DNA of 33,990 nt. It comes from Paenibacillus agaridevorans (GTDB lineage: Bacteria; Bacillota; Bacilli; Paenibacillales; Paenibacillaceae). The DNA is taken from positions 71,484-105,473 of the forward strand of contig NZ_BDQX01000163.1 in NCBI RefSeq assembly GCF_003112455.1. The letters are read 5' to 3'. The notes beneath the pieces are model-generated. The model did no database searches. It saw nothing but the letters and a program-made list of their open reading frames with translations, and was not told the origin of the DNA. The translations under genes were made by a program, and so were the position numbers. Positions 1 through 10,050 of the stretch are shown piece by piece. Each line of letters begins with the position of its first letter. Position 1 is the stretch's first letter.

Positions 1-180
1 CCCGGCAAACCGACGCTCATACTTGCCAATACCGTTAAGGGCAAAGGAATCTCCTTCGCCGAAAACGTCCCGCATTGGCATCATCATGTACCGAGTGCCG
101 AAGAACTGGAACGGGCACTGGCCGAATTGTCGGCCAAACAGGCCAGGTTGACGGAGAAAGGAGCTGAGCAAATTGGCTAA
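1..180 (+). CDS. Transketolase, N-terminal (TPP-binding) subunit, 3' end only
   Basis: The first 59 codons of the window are an open frame ending at TAA 178-180. The text reads like the end of the pyrimidine-diphosphate half of transketolase: a G-K-P-T-L-I-L-A-N-T-V-K-G-K-G-I-S-F run (equivalent to the usual 'ANTVKGKG' loop after the TPP domain), then an N-x-P-x-W-H-H stretch, and a charged alpha-helical tail. The start lies outside the window. The next gene begins inside this stop region (8-base overlap), so the two are halves of one split transketolase made from one message. Together they would move a two-carbon ketol unit between sugar phosphates in the cytoplasm. The family assignment is secure from motif plus neighbour; the donor sugar is unknown. 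Confidence 0.85.
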   Translation, partial: PGKPTLILANTVKGKGISFAENVPHWHHHVPSAEELERALAELSAKQARLTEKGAEQIG

Positions 181-1120
181 CACGATCGCCAATCGGCAAA
201 TCATCTGCGACACCTTGCTCGACATCGCCCAGGAAGATAAAACCGTAATGGTGCTCGCAAGCGACTCCCGGGGATCCGCGGCTATGGGGCCGTTCGCGGA
301 TGCCTATCCGGAGCAATTCGTCGAGGTCGGCATCGCGGAGCAGAACATAGTCGGCATTGCCGCCGGGCTTGCCCATAGCGGCAAGAAACCTTTCGTCGCC
401 TCGCCCGCCTGTTTTCTCAGCATGAGAAGCATCGAGCAGATCAAAGTCGACGTCGCCTATTCCGGCACCAACGTCAAGCTTGTCGGCATTAGCGGCGGCA
501 TTAGCTACGGCGCGCTTGGCATGTCGCATCATTCGGTGCAGGATCTGGCCGTCATGCGCGCCATCCCCGGCATAACCGTTCTTATGCCTGCGGATCGGCA
601 TGAGACCAAACGGATGACGGAAGCGCTCGTCGCCCATGAGGGAGGCGCTTATATCCGAATCGGACGCAATCCCGTCGAGGATGTCTATGCATCCGGGGAT
701 TATGAGTTCGAAATTGGCAAAGCCGTTACTCTGCTGGAGGGCTCCGACTTGACGATTATCGCCTCCGGCGAAACGGTAAGGATTGCGCTGGATTCCGCCA
801 ACGCCTTGCGGGAGGAGGGGATTTCCTGCCGGGTGCTCAACATGCATACGATCAAACCGCTGGACAACGAGGCTGTTCTGCGGGCCGCTCGCGAGACTGG
901 ACGTATCATTACCGTCGAAGAGCATAGCGTCCATGGAGGTCTCGGAGCAGCGGTCGCGGAGCTTGTCGGGCAGCATTGTCCGGTTCCGCTCAAAATTATC
1001 GGCATTCCCGACGAACCTGCGATCGCGGGTAAAACGGCCGAAGTATTCTCGCATTACGGCATCAGCGTCAAGGGGCTGCGACGATCGGCTTTACAATTGC
1101 TGGGGCGGCAGGAGTCATGA
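173..1120 (+). CDS. Transketolase, C-terminal subunit
   Basis: This 315-residue protein is the pyrimidine-binding plus C-terminal half of a split transketolase. It contains the catalytic-glutamate region E-V-G-I-A-E-Q-N (about residues 51-58) that activates TPP in the partner subunit, and the G-I-S-Y-G-A-L-G-M-S-H-H-S-V-Q-D segment typical of this half. The length fits stand-alone C-terminal subunits of roughly 300-320 residues. TTG at 173 is chosen because an AAAGGAG at 157-163 stands 9 nt upstream and the resulting N-terminus (MANTIANRQ) is family-like. It overlaps the N-terminal subunit gene by 8 bases and the kinase downstream by an ATGA, so the three genes are coupled. The neighbouring FGGY kinase points to catabolism of a particular sugar rather than housekeeping pentose-phosphate work (inference). 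Confidence 0.92.
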   Translation: MANTIANRQIICDTLLDIAQEDKTVMVLASDSRGSAAMGPFADAYPEQFVEVGIAEQNIVGIAAGLAHSGKKPFVASPACFLSMRSIEQIKVDVAYSGTNVKLVGISGGISYGALGMSHHSVQDLAVMRAIPGITVLMPADRHETKRMTEALVAHEGGAYIRIGRNPVEDVYASGDYEFEIGKAVTLLEGSDLTIIASGETVRIALDSANALREEGISCRVLNMHTIKPLDNEAVLRAARETGRIITVEEHSVHGGLGAAVAELVGQHCPVPLKIIGIPDEPAIAGKTAEVFSHYGISVKGLRRSALQLLGRQES

Positions 1121-2613
1121 GCGAAGCTTATCTATTAACAATCGACCAGAGCACTTCGGGAACGAAAGCGCTCGTCGTATCGGGCAGCGGACAAATTCTG
1201 TCCTCCAGTTCGATGCCGCATCAGCAGTATTATCCCTCGCCTGGATGGGTAGAGCATGATGCGGCCGAAATTTACGGAAATGTGCTCTTGTGCGCCGGAG
1301 CTGCCATCGACAAAGCGGGGATCGGCTCGAAGCAGCTCTCCGCAGTAACCATAACGAATCAGCGGGAGACCGCCCTTATCTGGGATAAAACGACGGGGGA
1401 ACCCGTCGGACCGGCAATCGTATGGCAATGCCAGCGCACCTTTGAGATGTGCGAGAAGCTAAAAGAGTCTGGCTTCGAGCCAATTGTTCAAGCCAAATCC
1501 GGTTTGTTGCTCGATCCTTATTTCACGGCAGCCAAATGGCGGTGGCTATTGGATCATACCCCTTGCGCGGACGGTAAGCTGGCGAAAGGCGATTGGCTTG
1601 CCGGCACGATGGACAGCTGGCTGCTCTGGAAGCTCTCGGGCGGAAAGGTTCACGCGACCGATTATACCAACGCCAGCCGAACCTCCCTGTTTAATATCCA
1701 TACCTTGCAATGGGATCAAGAGCTCTGCCGCTTATTCGGCATTCCTCGCGAGCTCCTTCCCGAAGTAAGGCCCTCCGACGCAGTCTACGGGTATACGTAC
1801 GGGGCTGCGCCGCTCGTCGACGGCATTCCGATCGCCGGCGTCATTGGCGACTCGCAAGCCGCTTTGTTCGGGCATTTATGCCTCGAAGAAGGATCGGCCA
1901 AAGCAACCTACGGCACGGGCACGTCCGTCCTGATGAATACCGGCTTCAAACCGTCGGCTTCGAAGCCGGGTCTGGTCCAAGCCATCGCCTGGGGTCAAGG
2001 CGGTACGGTCACTTATGCGGCGGAGGCGATTATTCGAACTTCGGGCGACAGCATGAACTGGCTGCGGGATAACCTCGGCTTGTTTCAATCGATTTCCGAG
2101 CTTGATGCACTGCTGCTGCAGGCTCCCGATAATGAAGGCGTCTATCTCGTTCCGGCCTTCGTCGGTCTTGGCGCTCCTTATTGGCAGCCGGATGCGCGCG
2201 CGGCGATTGTAGGGATGAGCCGAGGAACGGGCAAAGCCCATATCGCAAGAGCCGCTATGGAAAGCATTGCCTATCAAGTCAAAGATGCCATTGATTTGTT
2301 GCAGCATGCAACAGCTATCCAACTAAGCGAGCTTCGGGTGGATGGCGGCGCATCAAGCAACGGTATCCTTATGCAATTCCAGTCGGATCTATTGCATATT
2401 GAAGTCAAACGAGCAGGCGCAGCCGAATTGTCCGCCCTGGGCTCAGCCTATATGGGCGGGCTCGCGGTGGGCATTTGGTCCTCGCTGGATGACTTGCGCC
2501 GTATAGCCGAGCAAGGGACGTCCTTCCTTCCCGCCATGGATCCCGCCGATCGGCAAAGGCATTATTCCGGCTGGAAAAAGGCCGTGGAATCCGTTATCGG
2601 CAGCCAGCTTTGA
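1117..2613 (+). CDS. FGGY-family carbohydrate kinase, glycerol-kinase-like
   Basis: This 498-residue FGGY kinase transfers phosphate from ATP to a polyol or ketose. Glycerol-kinase signatures are visible: D-Q-S-T-S-G-T-K-A near residue 9 (phosphate loop), I-T-N-Q-R-E-T near 90, A-I-V-W-Q near 107, L-L-L-D-P-Y-F near 130, I-G-D-S-Q-A-A-L-F-G near 243, G-L-G-A-P-Y-W near 350 and V-D-G-G-A-S-S-N near 408. Residues corresponding to glycerol contacts (R-E, W, Y, D) are kept. The family's Gln after the catalytic Asp is Ser here, and W-Q-D-R-R-T is W-Q-C-Q-R-T. Those changes and the split transketolase upstream argue for a substrate other than glycerol, for example apulose or another four- or five-carbon ketose. 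The ATG overlaps the transketolase TGA as ATGA, with AGGAG only 2 nt away, so translation is probably by reinitiation. A strong terminator follows directly. Confidence 0.88.
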   Translation: MSEAYLLTIDQSTSGTKALVVSGSGQILSSSSMPHQQYYPSPGWVEHDAAEIYGNVLLCAGAAIDKAGIGSKQLSAVTITNQRETALIWDKTTGEPVGPAIVWQCQRTFEMCEKLKESGFEPIVQAKSGLLLDPYFTAAKWRWLLDHTPCADGKLAKGDWLAGTMDSWLLWKLSGGKVHATDYTNASRTSLFNIHTLQWDQELCRLFGIPRELLPEVRPSDAVYGYTYGAAPLVDGIPIAGVIGDSQAALFGHLCLEEGSAKATYGTGTSVLMNTGFKPSASKPGLVQAIAWGQGGTVTYAAEAIIRTSGDSMNWLRDNLGLFQSISELDALLLQAPDNEGVYLVPAFVGLGAPYWQPDARAAIVGMSRGTGKAHIARAAMESIAYQVKDAIDLLQHATAIQLSELRVDGGASSNGILMQFQSDLLHIEVKRAGAAELSALGSAYMGGLAVGIWSSLDDLRRIAEQGTSFLPAMDPADRQRHYSGWKKAVESVIGSQL

Positions 2614-2660
2614 CGAAAAGGAGCATCAACGCAATGCGCGGTGATGCTCCTTTTCGTTTC
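2614..2660 (+). terminator. Intrinsic terminator of the transketolase/kinase operon
   Basis: A perfect 15-bp stem (2614-2628 with 2642-2656, arms rich in GGAGCATCA/TGATGCTCC) with a 13-nt loop begins right after the kinase stop codon and ends in a short T-containing run. The stem is A-rich on the left and T-rich on the right, so it has the normal intrinsic-terminator shape on the + strand. Confidence 0.88.
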
Positions 2661-2723
2661 TGATTGATTAATCATGTTCATACTCCCATTGTCATTTTAT
2701 CATCCATCCTCCCGCTTCCCTAG

Positions 2724-3973
2724 CGAGCAAATCTTCGTACCAAACTGTGGATCTTGCTGGTGCTCAGCGCCATCCTGAGTATGTTTTTGTTCGGCCTCAC
2801 AACGGTCTGGATCGGAAAGATCGCGAACAAAGGCTACGCGTTATTTCAATTAAACCCCCTCTCTCAATCTGTTGTAGACGACTAGAGGCACGGTCCGCGA
2901 ACTCGCCTGACGCTCCTAAGACAGTATTAGAGCGGGCACGCGAAGAGCATCCGGCCATTCGATGGATATGGCTGGATTCGAAGGACAATCACTCTACGAC
3001 ACGGCGGGGCTTAATCCCTCTTTCACCTTCCATGACCTCGCCATGCTGATGCACGATATGCCGGAGAGATACTTGATGGAAGACGATCTGCATGTCATTA
3101 CGCCAGCCGTCTTGAACGGCCAAACCTATTACTTGATGTTGAATATTCCGACCTCCGAGATGAAGTAAGGCGAGGTTTATTTTCTGATACGGACGCTGAA
3201 ATCGTTGCTCACACTAATTATTCCGTTGCTCCTCTCGTTCTCCATCCCGTTCTTCATCGCTCTGGGGATCTTTACCTCGTTGAACAAACGGACTCGCAAG
3301 CTGAACAACGCGTTGAACGGGGGCAATATTAAAGGTGATGCGCCTGTCGTGGAGCTGACGGACTCCTCCAAGGACGAGCTCGGCCAGCTGAGTCAGCATT
3401 ATAATTCCATGACGGAGCGGCTCCGGCAACAACACTCGCAAATTCAGCAGTTCGAGAACAAACGCAAGCTGTTATTATCCAATCTGTCTCATGATCTGCG
3501 AACGCCGCTGACGACGATGCTCGGCTGCGCGGAGATGATTCGCACCGGCAATTACAAGGATGAGAACGACTTGCAGAATCGAGCCAAAATCATCCTTCAA
3601 CGCTGCAGTTACATGGACAAGCTGCTGGATCAAATGCTGGACATCTCCAGGCAGGACGGAGACGAACTGTCCATTCATCTGGTCAACCACCGATAACGCG
3701 ATTCGGTATGGCAAGGACGGACGTTATCTGGGCATTGGATTAAAGGAGCACGAAGGGACCGTCATCATGACGATAAAGGATCAAGGCAAGGGTATTCCGC
3801 CGGAGCATCAAGCTCAAGTATTCGAACGGGTTGATCGGGGAAGAACGGGCGAAGGGCTGGGCATCGGCCTCTCCATCGTCAAGGATATCGTCGATGCTCA
3901 TCAAGGATCGATTCGATTGGAGAGTTCGCCCGATGTGGAGACGGTGTTCCGAATTCGGCTTCCTCGCGACTAA
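2724..3973 (+). pseudogene. Decayed sensor histidine kinase (HAMP/HisKA/HATPase)
   Basis: Pieces of one histidine kinase are spread over all three frames. From 2733 one frame gives an N-terminal signal-anchor (KLWILLVLSAILSMFLFG) but no start codon, and stops at 2883. A second frame carries E-E-H-P-A-I-R-W-I-W-L-D-S-K-D near 2945-2990. A third carries the rest of the extracellular domain from 2962, an in-frame TAA at 3166-3168, the second membrane span, a HAMP-like linker and the dimerisation box (L-S-H-D-L-R-T-P-L-T, His near 3490), ending at 3696. The ATPase domain resumes in another frame near 3692 with N-A-I-R-Y-G, then D-Q-G-K-G-I-P and G-L-G-I-G-L-S-I-V. The section normally linking dimerisation domain to N-box is missing, so a deletion removed it. 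No response regulator gene is beside it. The many independent lesions make a real pseudogene far likelier than sequencing error. Confidence 0.9.
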
Positions 3974-3990
3974 TCGGCCTAACAGGAATA

Positions 3991-4036
3991 CGCAAAAAAA
4001 GCTGCCCGGATTGGAGAAAGGGCAGCTTTTTTTGCG
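3991..4036. terminator. Bidirectional intrinsic terminator
   Basis: A perfect 17-bp stem (3991-4007 with 4020-4036; GCTGCCC/GGGCAGC core) with A-rich left and T-rich right outer arms lies between the convergent histidine-kinase remnant and the minus-strand membrane-protein gene. It has a U-tract in both directions. Confidence 0.9.
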
Positions 4037-4047
4037 TTTAACGTTGC

Positions 4048-4833
4048 TTAGCTTACTGGCGGAATGCTGCGTTCGGCGTGGAACGCTCCGATTTCATGGT
4101 TTTCCATGGCGAAAGGGAACCTTTCTTCATTGTATGCTTCTTGCGGGTTAGCAGGACGACTGACGGGCTCCGGTCCAGCGACGCTAAGAATCCAAGCGGC
4201 GTACAAACGGCCGAGACCTCGCATCAGAAGCGGCAATAGCAGCACGAATGCCAGGCCTACTCCGCCGGCAACCCACGAGCGCTGTGCAGATGTCATATCC
4301 CACCCGAACAGCTCATCGAATCTCCAGTCGCTGGCGAACAAGTTGAAATCGAACAAGCGCATGCTTACCTCGTAAGCGGCGGGCGAAAGCAGTACCGCGA
4401 GCGCGGTTATGGGCAGCACGATGGCGAACGTAAACGCCGCGATGCCTACCGGCAACTGCAAGATGCCGAATAGAATGCTGCGGTACGATCTGCCATCCTT
4501 TAGAACGGATACCAGCCATGCCCGCCATCCCTGTTGTTCTACCGCTGTCGGTTCAGGAGATGCGGACGCTTCGGGATACTCTTTTCTTTGCAGCCAGGCT
4601 GTCACATATCTCATCTCGCCAAGCATGATCGACCGACAGAAGACCAGCGTTGCCGCCAGCAAGGGCAATCCGATCAGAAATACCGACAACGGCAAGCTTG
4701 CGGATAGTCCCGCTACGATGATGACGAATGCCGCGATTCCCTTGGGGAGCGACAGGACAAGCATTTTCCACGCGATTAGGGCGCTGGGTTTTCTCATAAT
4801 GACAACCACGCTTTCTCGTTTTGTTGCTCTCAT
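4048..4833 (-). CDS. Sensor-domain-like integral membrane protein
   Basis: This 261-residue hydrophobic protein has about four membrane spans: two close together near residues 25-65, one near 120-150 and one near 190-212. The pattern of two paired hairpins around a soluble stretch, with R-S-I-L-F-G-I-L-Q-L-P-V-G and the 'SxAGPEP' C-terminal part, resembles the putative sensor domain (Pfam PF13796) found fused to or beside actinobacterial and Bacillota histidine kinases. No kinase domain is attached here. The chosen ATG at 4833 has AAAGGG 5 nt upstream. An ATG at 4797 (MRKPSALIAW) would also give a plausible protein but has a weaker ribosome site. It lies downstream of the lipoprotein gene on the same strand (97-nt gap). 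Ligand and function are unknown. Confidence 0.7.
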   Translation of the reverse strand: MRATKRESVVVIMRKPSALIAWKMLVLSLPKGIAAFVIIVAGLSASLPLSVFLIGLPLLAATLVFCRSIMLGEMRYVTAWLQRKEYPEASASPEPTAVEQQGWRAWLVSVLKDGRSYRSILFGILQLPVGIAAFTFAIVLPITALAVLLSPAAYEVSMRLFDFNLFASDWRFDELFGWDMTSAQRSWVAGGVGLAFVLLLPLLMRGLGRLYAAWILSVAGPEPVSRPANPQEAYNEERFPFAMENHEIGAFHAERSIPPVS

Positions 4834-4930
4834 TGTAGCCCTTTTCTCGTAGCTGGATCATCCTCCTGACGAATGGAATGGCTGCCGGACTTAGGTCTAG
4901 TTCGGCAATCCTAATCGTCGTCCAATACTT

Positions 4931-5578
4931 CTAGAAAAAATCGACCAATTCATCTACGTCGTATGTTTTGAATACCAGTCCCTTATTGTCGAAAACAAGC
5001 ATGACCGGGAATTTCTCGATATTCAGTTCCTGCTTATAATCAACGACGTAATCCTCGGGATATGTTCCGAAATTGATGGGGCTCTTGGATAAAAGTCCCA
5101 TCAACGTATCTTCCGTAGCTGCCGGTAACGAATCCCCTTCTTTAACAAATACGGTTGTCAGGTACCTCCCTTTATGACCGGACAACAACTGAGCATACTT
5201 TTCCTTGTAAGACATTGCCTGCAAAATAATCTCCTTGGCTTCGTAATCGCTGTTATCCACTTTCTTAGGCGGATTAACCAATACTTTTTGTCCGATTTTC
5301 AACTGATGTATTTCAGATAAAGTGCCATCCTCGTTCTTGATGATCAAATGATCCGTAACATCAATCTTGATATAGACGCCGTAGTCGTCAATGCCTCCCC
5401 TGATGTCTCTTTTATGCCATTCGGAAATATCCACTTCAATTACACTGTTATCGATGTCAACCATTCCTATTTTCCCTATCATTTCATCATCTTTATAATG
5501 TCCATAGGGCTTGCCGCTGCAAGCAGCCAACGCTAATAAGAGGAATACCAGTAAATACATAGAAAACATTTTTCGCAT
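4931..5578 (-). CDS. Predicted lipoprotein, DUF3221-like N-terminal region
   Basis: This 215-residue lipoprotein has a type II signal peptide: basic start, hydrophobic run LLVFLLLALAAC, lipidated Cys at residue 20. The first half of the mature protein (residues about 30-110: G-x-V-x-x-I-D, V-x-V-x-x-D, I-H-Q-L-K-I-G-Q-K-V-L-V) looks like an OB-fold domain of the kind annotated DUF3221 in Bacillus lipoproteins. The second half (about 120-215) is a separate unassigned domain with F-P-V-M-L-V-F-D-N-K-G-L-V-F-K-T-Y-D, reminiscent of a thioredoxin-like fold without a CxxC. It should sit on the outer face of the membrane. The start is clear: GGGGAGG stands 7 nt before the ATG. Function unknown. Confidence 0.8.
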   Translation of the reverse strand: MRKMFSMYLLVFLLLALAACSGKPYGHYKDDEMIGKIGMVDIDNSVIEVDISEWHKRDIRGGIDDYGVYIKIDVTDHLIIKNEDGTLSEIHQLKIGQKVLVNPPKKVDNSDYEAKEIILQAMSYKEKYAQLLSGHKGRYLTTVFVKEGDSLPAATEDTLMGLLSKSPINFGTYPEDYVVDYKQELNIEKFPVMLVFDNKGLVFKTYDVDELVDFF

Positions 5579-5793
5579 TTGTTTATCCTCCCCAAACGTC
5601 CTTCATCTCTCCTTCTCCTTCTTAAAGACGCGATTAATTTGTCATATGTTCCCTTTTCTGAAAGGTTATTTTTTATCTTTGCTCTTTATTCTATTTTTCC
5701 ATTGACACATTCGTAATTGCGTTGGTGTACTATGTGACATTACATACCCGATCATTTCGGTCGGAATAATAATTATTGACGGAGGTCAAGCTA

Positions 5794-7165
5794 ATGAAAC
5801 GTACAACTTTGTCCAGCACCAAACTGCTTGCGGCCTTTTTACTCTCTTCCTCTTTAGTATTTACGCAAGGGCTACGCCAACGACGTTGGCTGCAGTTTCG
5901 CCTACGTCGCCATCCATCGCGTCCGGCCAGGACGGAGCTGCGCAGTATAAACAATTTCTGCAAGAGAAATACGACATCGAACTTTCGGGAAACGTAACAA
6001 AAGGACAGCTGATTACGGCTGTTGCGGACATTTGTGAGTATGAGCCATCCGGCAAAGAGGTTTCGTTCACGGACTTGAAAGCAGACCAACCTTTATTCGA
6101 AGCAGCTTCCGTGCTGTACGAGAATGGCATTCTGTCGGGTCCCTCCATCCAGGGAGATCAGACGCTTACCAACTACGTCGCCGTAGCGATCGCGCTTCGC
6201 GCAGCTGGTTTAAAGGAGCTTGCGCAGACTTATCCGGCTGCCAAAGCCGATGCCGCTTTGACCAAGCTGCAAGTAAAGAAAGGCACGCTTAACGCTAGCG
6301 GCGCGAAGGAAGTTGCCGCGGCATTCGACACCGGTTTGCTGCTCGCCAGTCTTCGCGAAGGTTTCAAGCCAGGCGCGCCTGGCAGCGAAGAACTTATTAA
6401 CTCGCTGCTCGGACAAGTACTTGTCACGAAGGGACTTTACAAACAATATATCGGCTACACGAGTGATTCCGATATTTACTCCAAGCTTTCCACCGCCTAT
6501 AATACTTCTGACCTGTCCGACGCTCCGAAGCTGCAGGATCTGATGAAAGAGGCGCTGGAGCAAGAGCTGGTTACCGGCTACAACATCAAAGATACTCGTT
6601 ACGACGCCAACTTTATCGATTCCTTGTCGCTCATCTACGGACATTCGAATTTCAAGCACGCGATTCAGCTGATCGGCTTGCTCCGCAGCGAAGGGCTCGA
6701 CGCGAAAGTACAATTCGAACCGAAAACATCCGCATTCATCCATCTTGCGGAGTGGGGCGATCCGGGCCCGAACGTCGTCCAAATCGAAAACGGCAATTAT
6801 ATCGCCTTTGCCAAGGAATATGATCTCGCATTCGAATTTGCGACTACAGCGGATAAAGCCGCGTTCGATGGCGTCATCGAGAAATTCGCCAAGAAAACCG
6901 CCGCCGATCAACAAGGACTTATTAGCGGATCCTGGTGGCAGCCGCTGTACGTTCTAATTCCAAAATCGCCAACTACGAAATCATTACGAACAATCTGGTG
7001 TCCGATCCAGACAGCACCTATACGGTAAACCCGTTCTCCCTGAACGAAGATTCCGAGAAAGTCGTAAACGGCTTGAAAGCGATCGATCCCGATGCCATCA
7101 TTACTCCGTTCCCATTCTGGGTAGACAAGCCATTCTTCCGCTACCTGCATGGTGAATCCGTATAA
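5794..7165 (+). pseudogene. Secreted SLH-like protein interrupted by two frameshifts
   Basis: An ATG at 5794 with GGAGG 8 nt upstream opens a Sec signal peptide (K-L-L-A-A-F-L-L-S-S-S-L-V-F). The frame then changes near 5868-5878 into a long frame that continues with a plausible A-R-A cleavage site and a Ser/Thr/Pro-rich linker. That frame runs to about 6950 (ending I-S-G-S-W-W-Q-P-L-Y), then the reading frame changes again and finishes at 7165 (I-A-N-Y-E-I-I-T-N-N to F-F-R-Y-L-H-G-E). The region about 6000-6220 resembles a degenerate S-layer-homology repeat (F-T-D-L, A-A-S-V-L-Y-E-N-G-I-L-S-G). There are no internal stops apart from the two shifts, so the lesions are recent or are sequence errors. 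The intact product would be about 455 residues, exported; I do not recognise its specific function. Confidence 0.8.
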
Positions 7166-7182
7166 CGGATAACGTACGCGCC

Positions 7183-7230
7183 AAAAAGCCTTCCCTTCTC
7201 AGCCTGCAAAGCTGGAAGGGAAGGCTTTTT
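7183..7230. terminator. Bidirectional intrinsic terminator
   Basis: A perfect 16-bp stem (7183-7198 with 7215-7230; GCCTTCCCTTC/GAAGGGAAGGC core, A and T outer arms) sits between the convergent SLH-like gene and the rifampicin phosphotransferase gene, with a U-tract in both directions. Confidence 0.92.
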
Positions 7231-9855
<2,625 letters not shown>

Positions 9856-9880
9856 CTAATCCTTCGATTGAGAAAAACAT

Positions 9881-9909
9881 TTGACAAGAGTTCGCATGCA
9901 TGTTATGAT
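9881..9909 (+). promoter_or_regulatory. Strong sigma-A-like promoter facing into the rph promoter
   Basis: Consensus TTGACA (9881-9886), 17-nt spacer, TATGAT (9904-9909) on the + strand, inside the rph leader and opposite to rph. No protein gene follows on this strand before a terminator at 9996-10028. Confidence 0.6.
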
Positions 9910-9945
9910 AAGGATGTAAGATGCAATTTCTATGACTTTACACAC

Positions 9946-9967
9946 TAACTCAGTTGTGAACTGATTA
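9946..9967. promoter_or_regulatory. Operator-like palindrome on the rph transcription start
   Basis: TCAGTT-GTG-AACTGA (9950-9964), extendable with one mismatch/bulge to TAA...TTA, is centred on the predicted start of rph transcription and touches its -10 element. This is a typical position for a repressor site. No regulator gene is encoded nearby. Confidence 0.45.
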
Positions 9968-9992
9968 TATCATCGCGCCTGCATATACGCAA
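9964..9992 (-). promoter_or_regulatory. Probable rph promoter
   Basis: On the minus strand a perfect TATAAT (9964-9969) is preceded, 17 nt away, by TTGCGT (9987-9992). Transcription would start near 9957, leaving a leader of about 115 nt before the rph ATG. The -35 is weak, which fits an inducible promoter. Confidence 0.6.
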
Positions 9993-9995
9993 TGC

Positions 9996-10028
9996 AAAGA
10001 ACCTGATTCATGAATCAGGTTCTTTTTT
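9996..10028. terminator. Intrinsic terminator (bidirectional hairpin)
   Basis: A perfect 30-bp palindrome (9996-10025, GAACCTGATTCA/TGAATCAGGTTC) is followed by a T-run to 10028 on the + strand. On the minus strand it ends the transcript of the TerD-like gene with a shorter T-run; on the + strand it would end the candidate small RNA. Confidence 0.8.
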
Positions 10029-10050
10029 CGTTATGTCGAGCGACCTCCGT

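Larger units (their letters stand above)
9916..10028 (+). ncRNA. Candidate small RNA antisense to the rph leader
   Basis: The consensus promoter at 9881-9909 would produce a transcript of about 110 nt ending at the strong hairpin 9996-10025 with its T-run. The predicted RNA contains no convincing ribosome site and coding frame, and its first about 40 nt are antisense to the rph 5' leader. The call is purely from promoter plus terminator geometry. Confidence 0.35.

Noticed and set aside
35..1054. 339-codon open frame on the minus strand opposite the transketolase gene
   Set aside because: It lies wholly antisense to a clearly recognised gene, has unfamiliar composition (Arg/Gly/Asp-rich, typical of shadow translation) and no ribosome site.
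4048..5578. Functional two-component or anti-sigma system made by the Sensor-like protein and lipoprotein
   Set aside because: No kinase, regulator or sigma factor gene is present; the nearby histidine kinase is a convergent pseudogene.
5700..5750. Sigma-A promoter for the SLH-like gene (TTGACA near 5703, TACTAT about 20 nt later)
   Set aside because: A 20-nt spacer is too long for a confident call, although a promoter must lie in this region.
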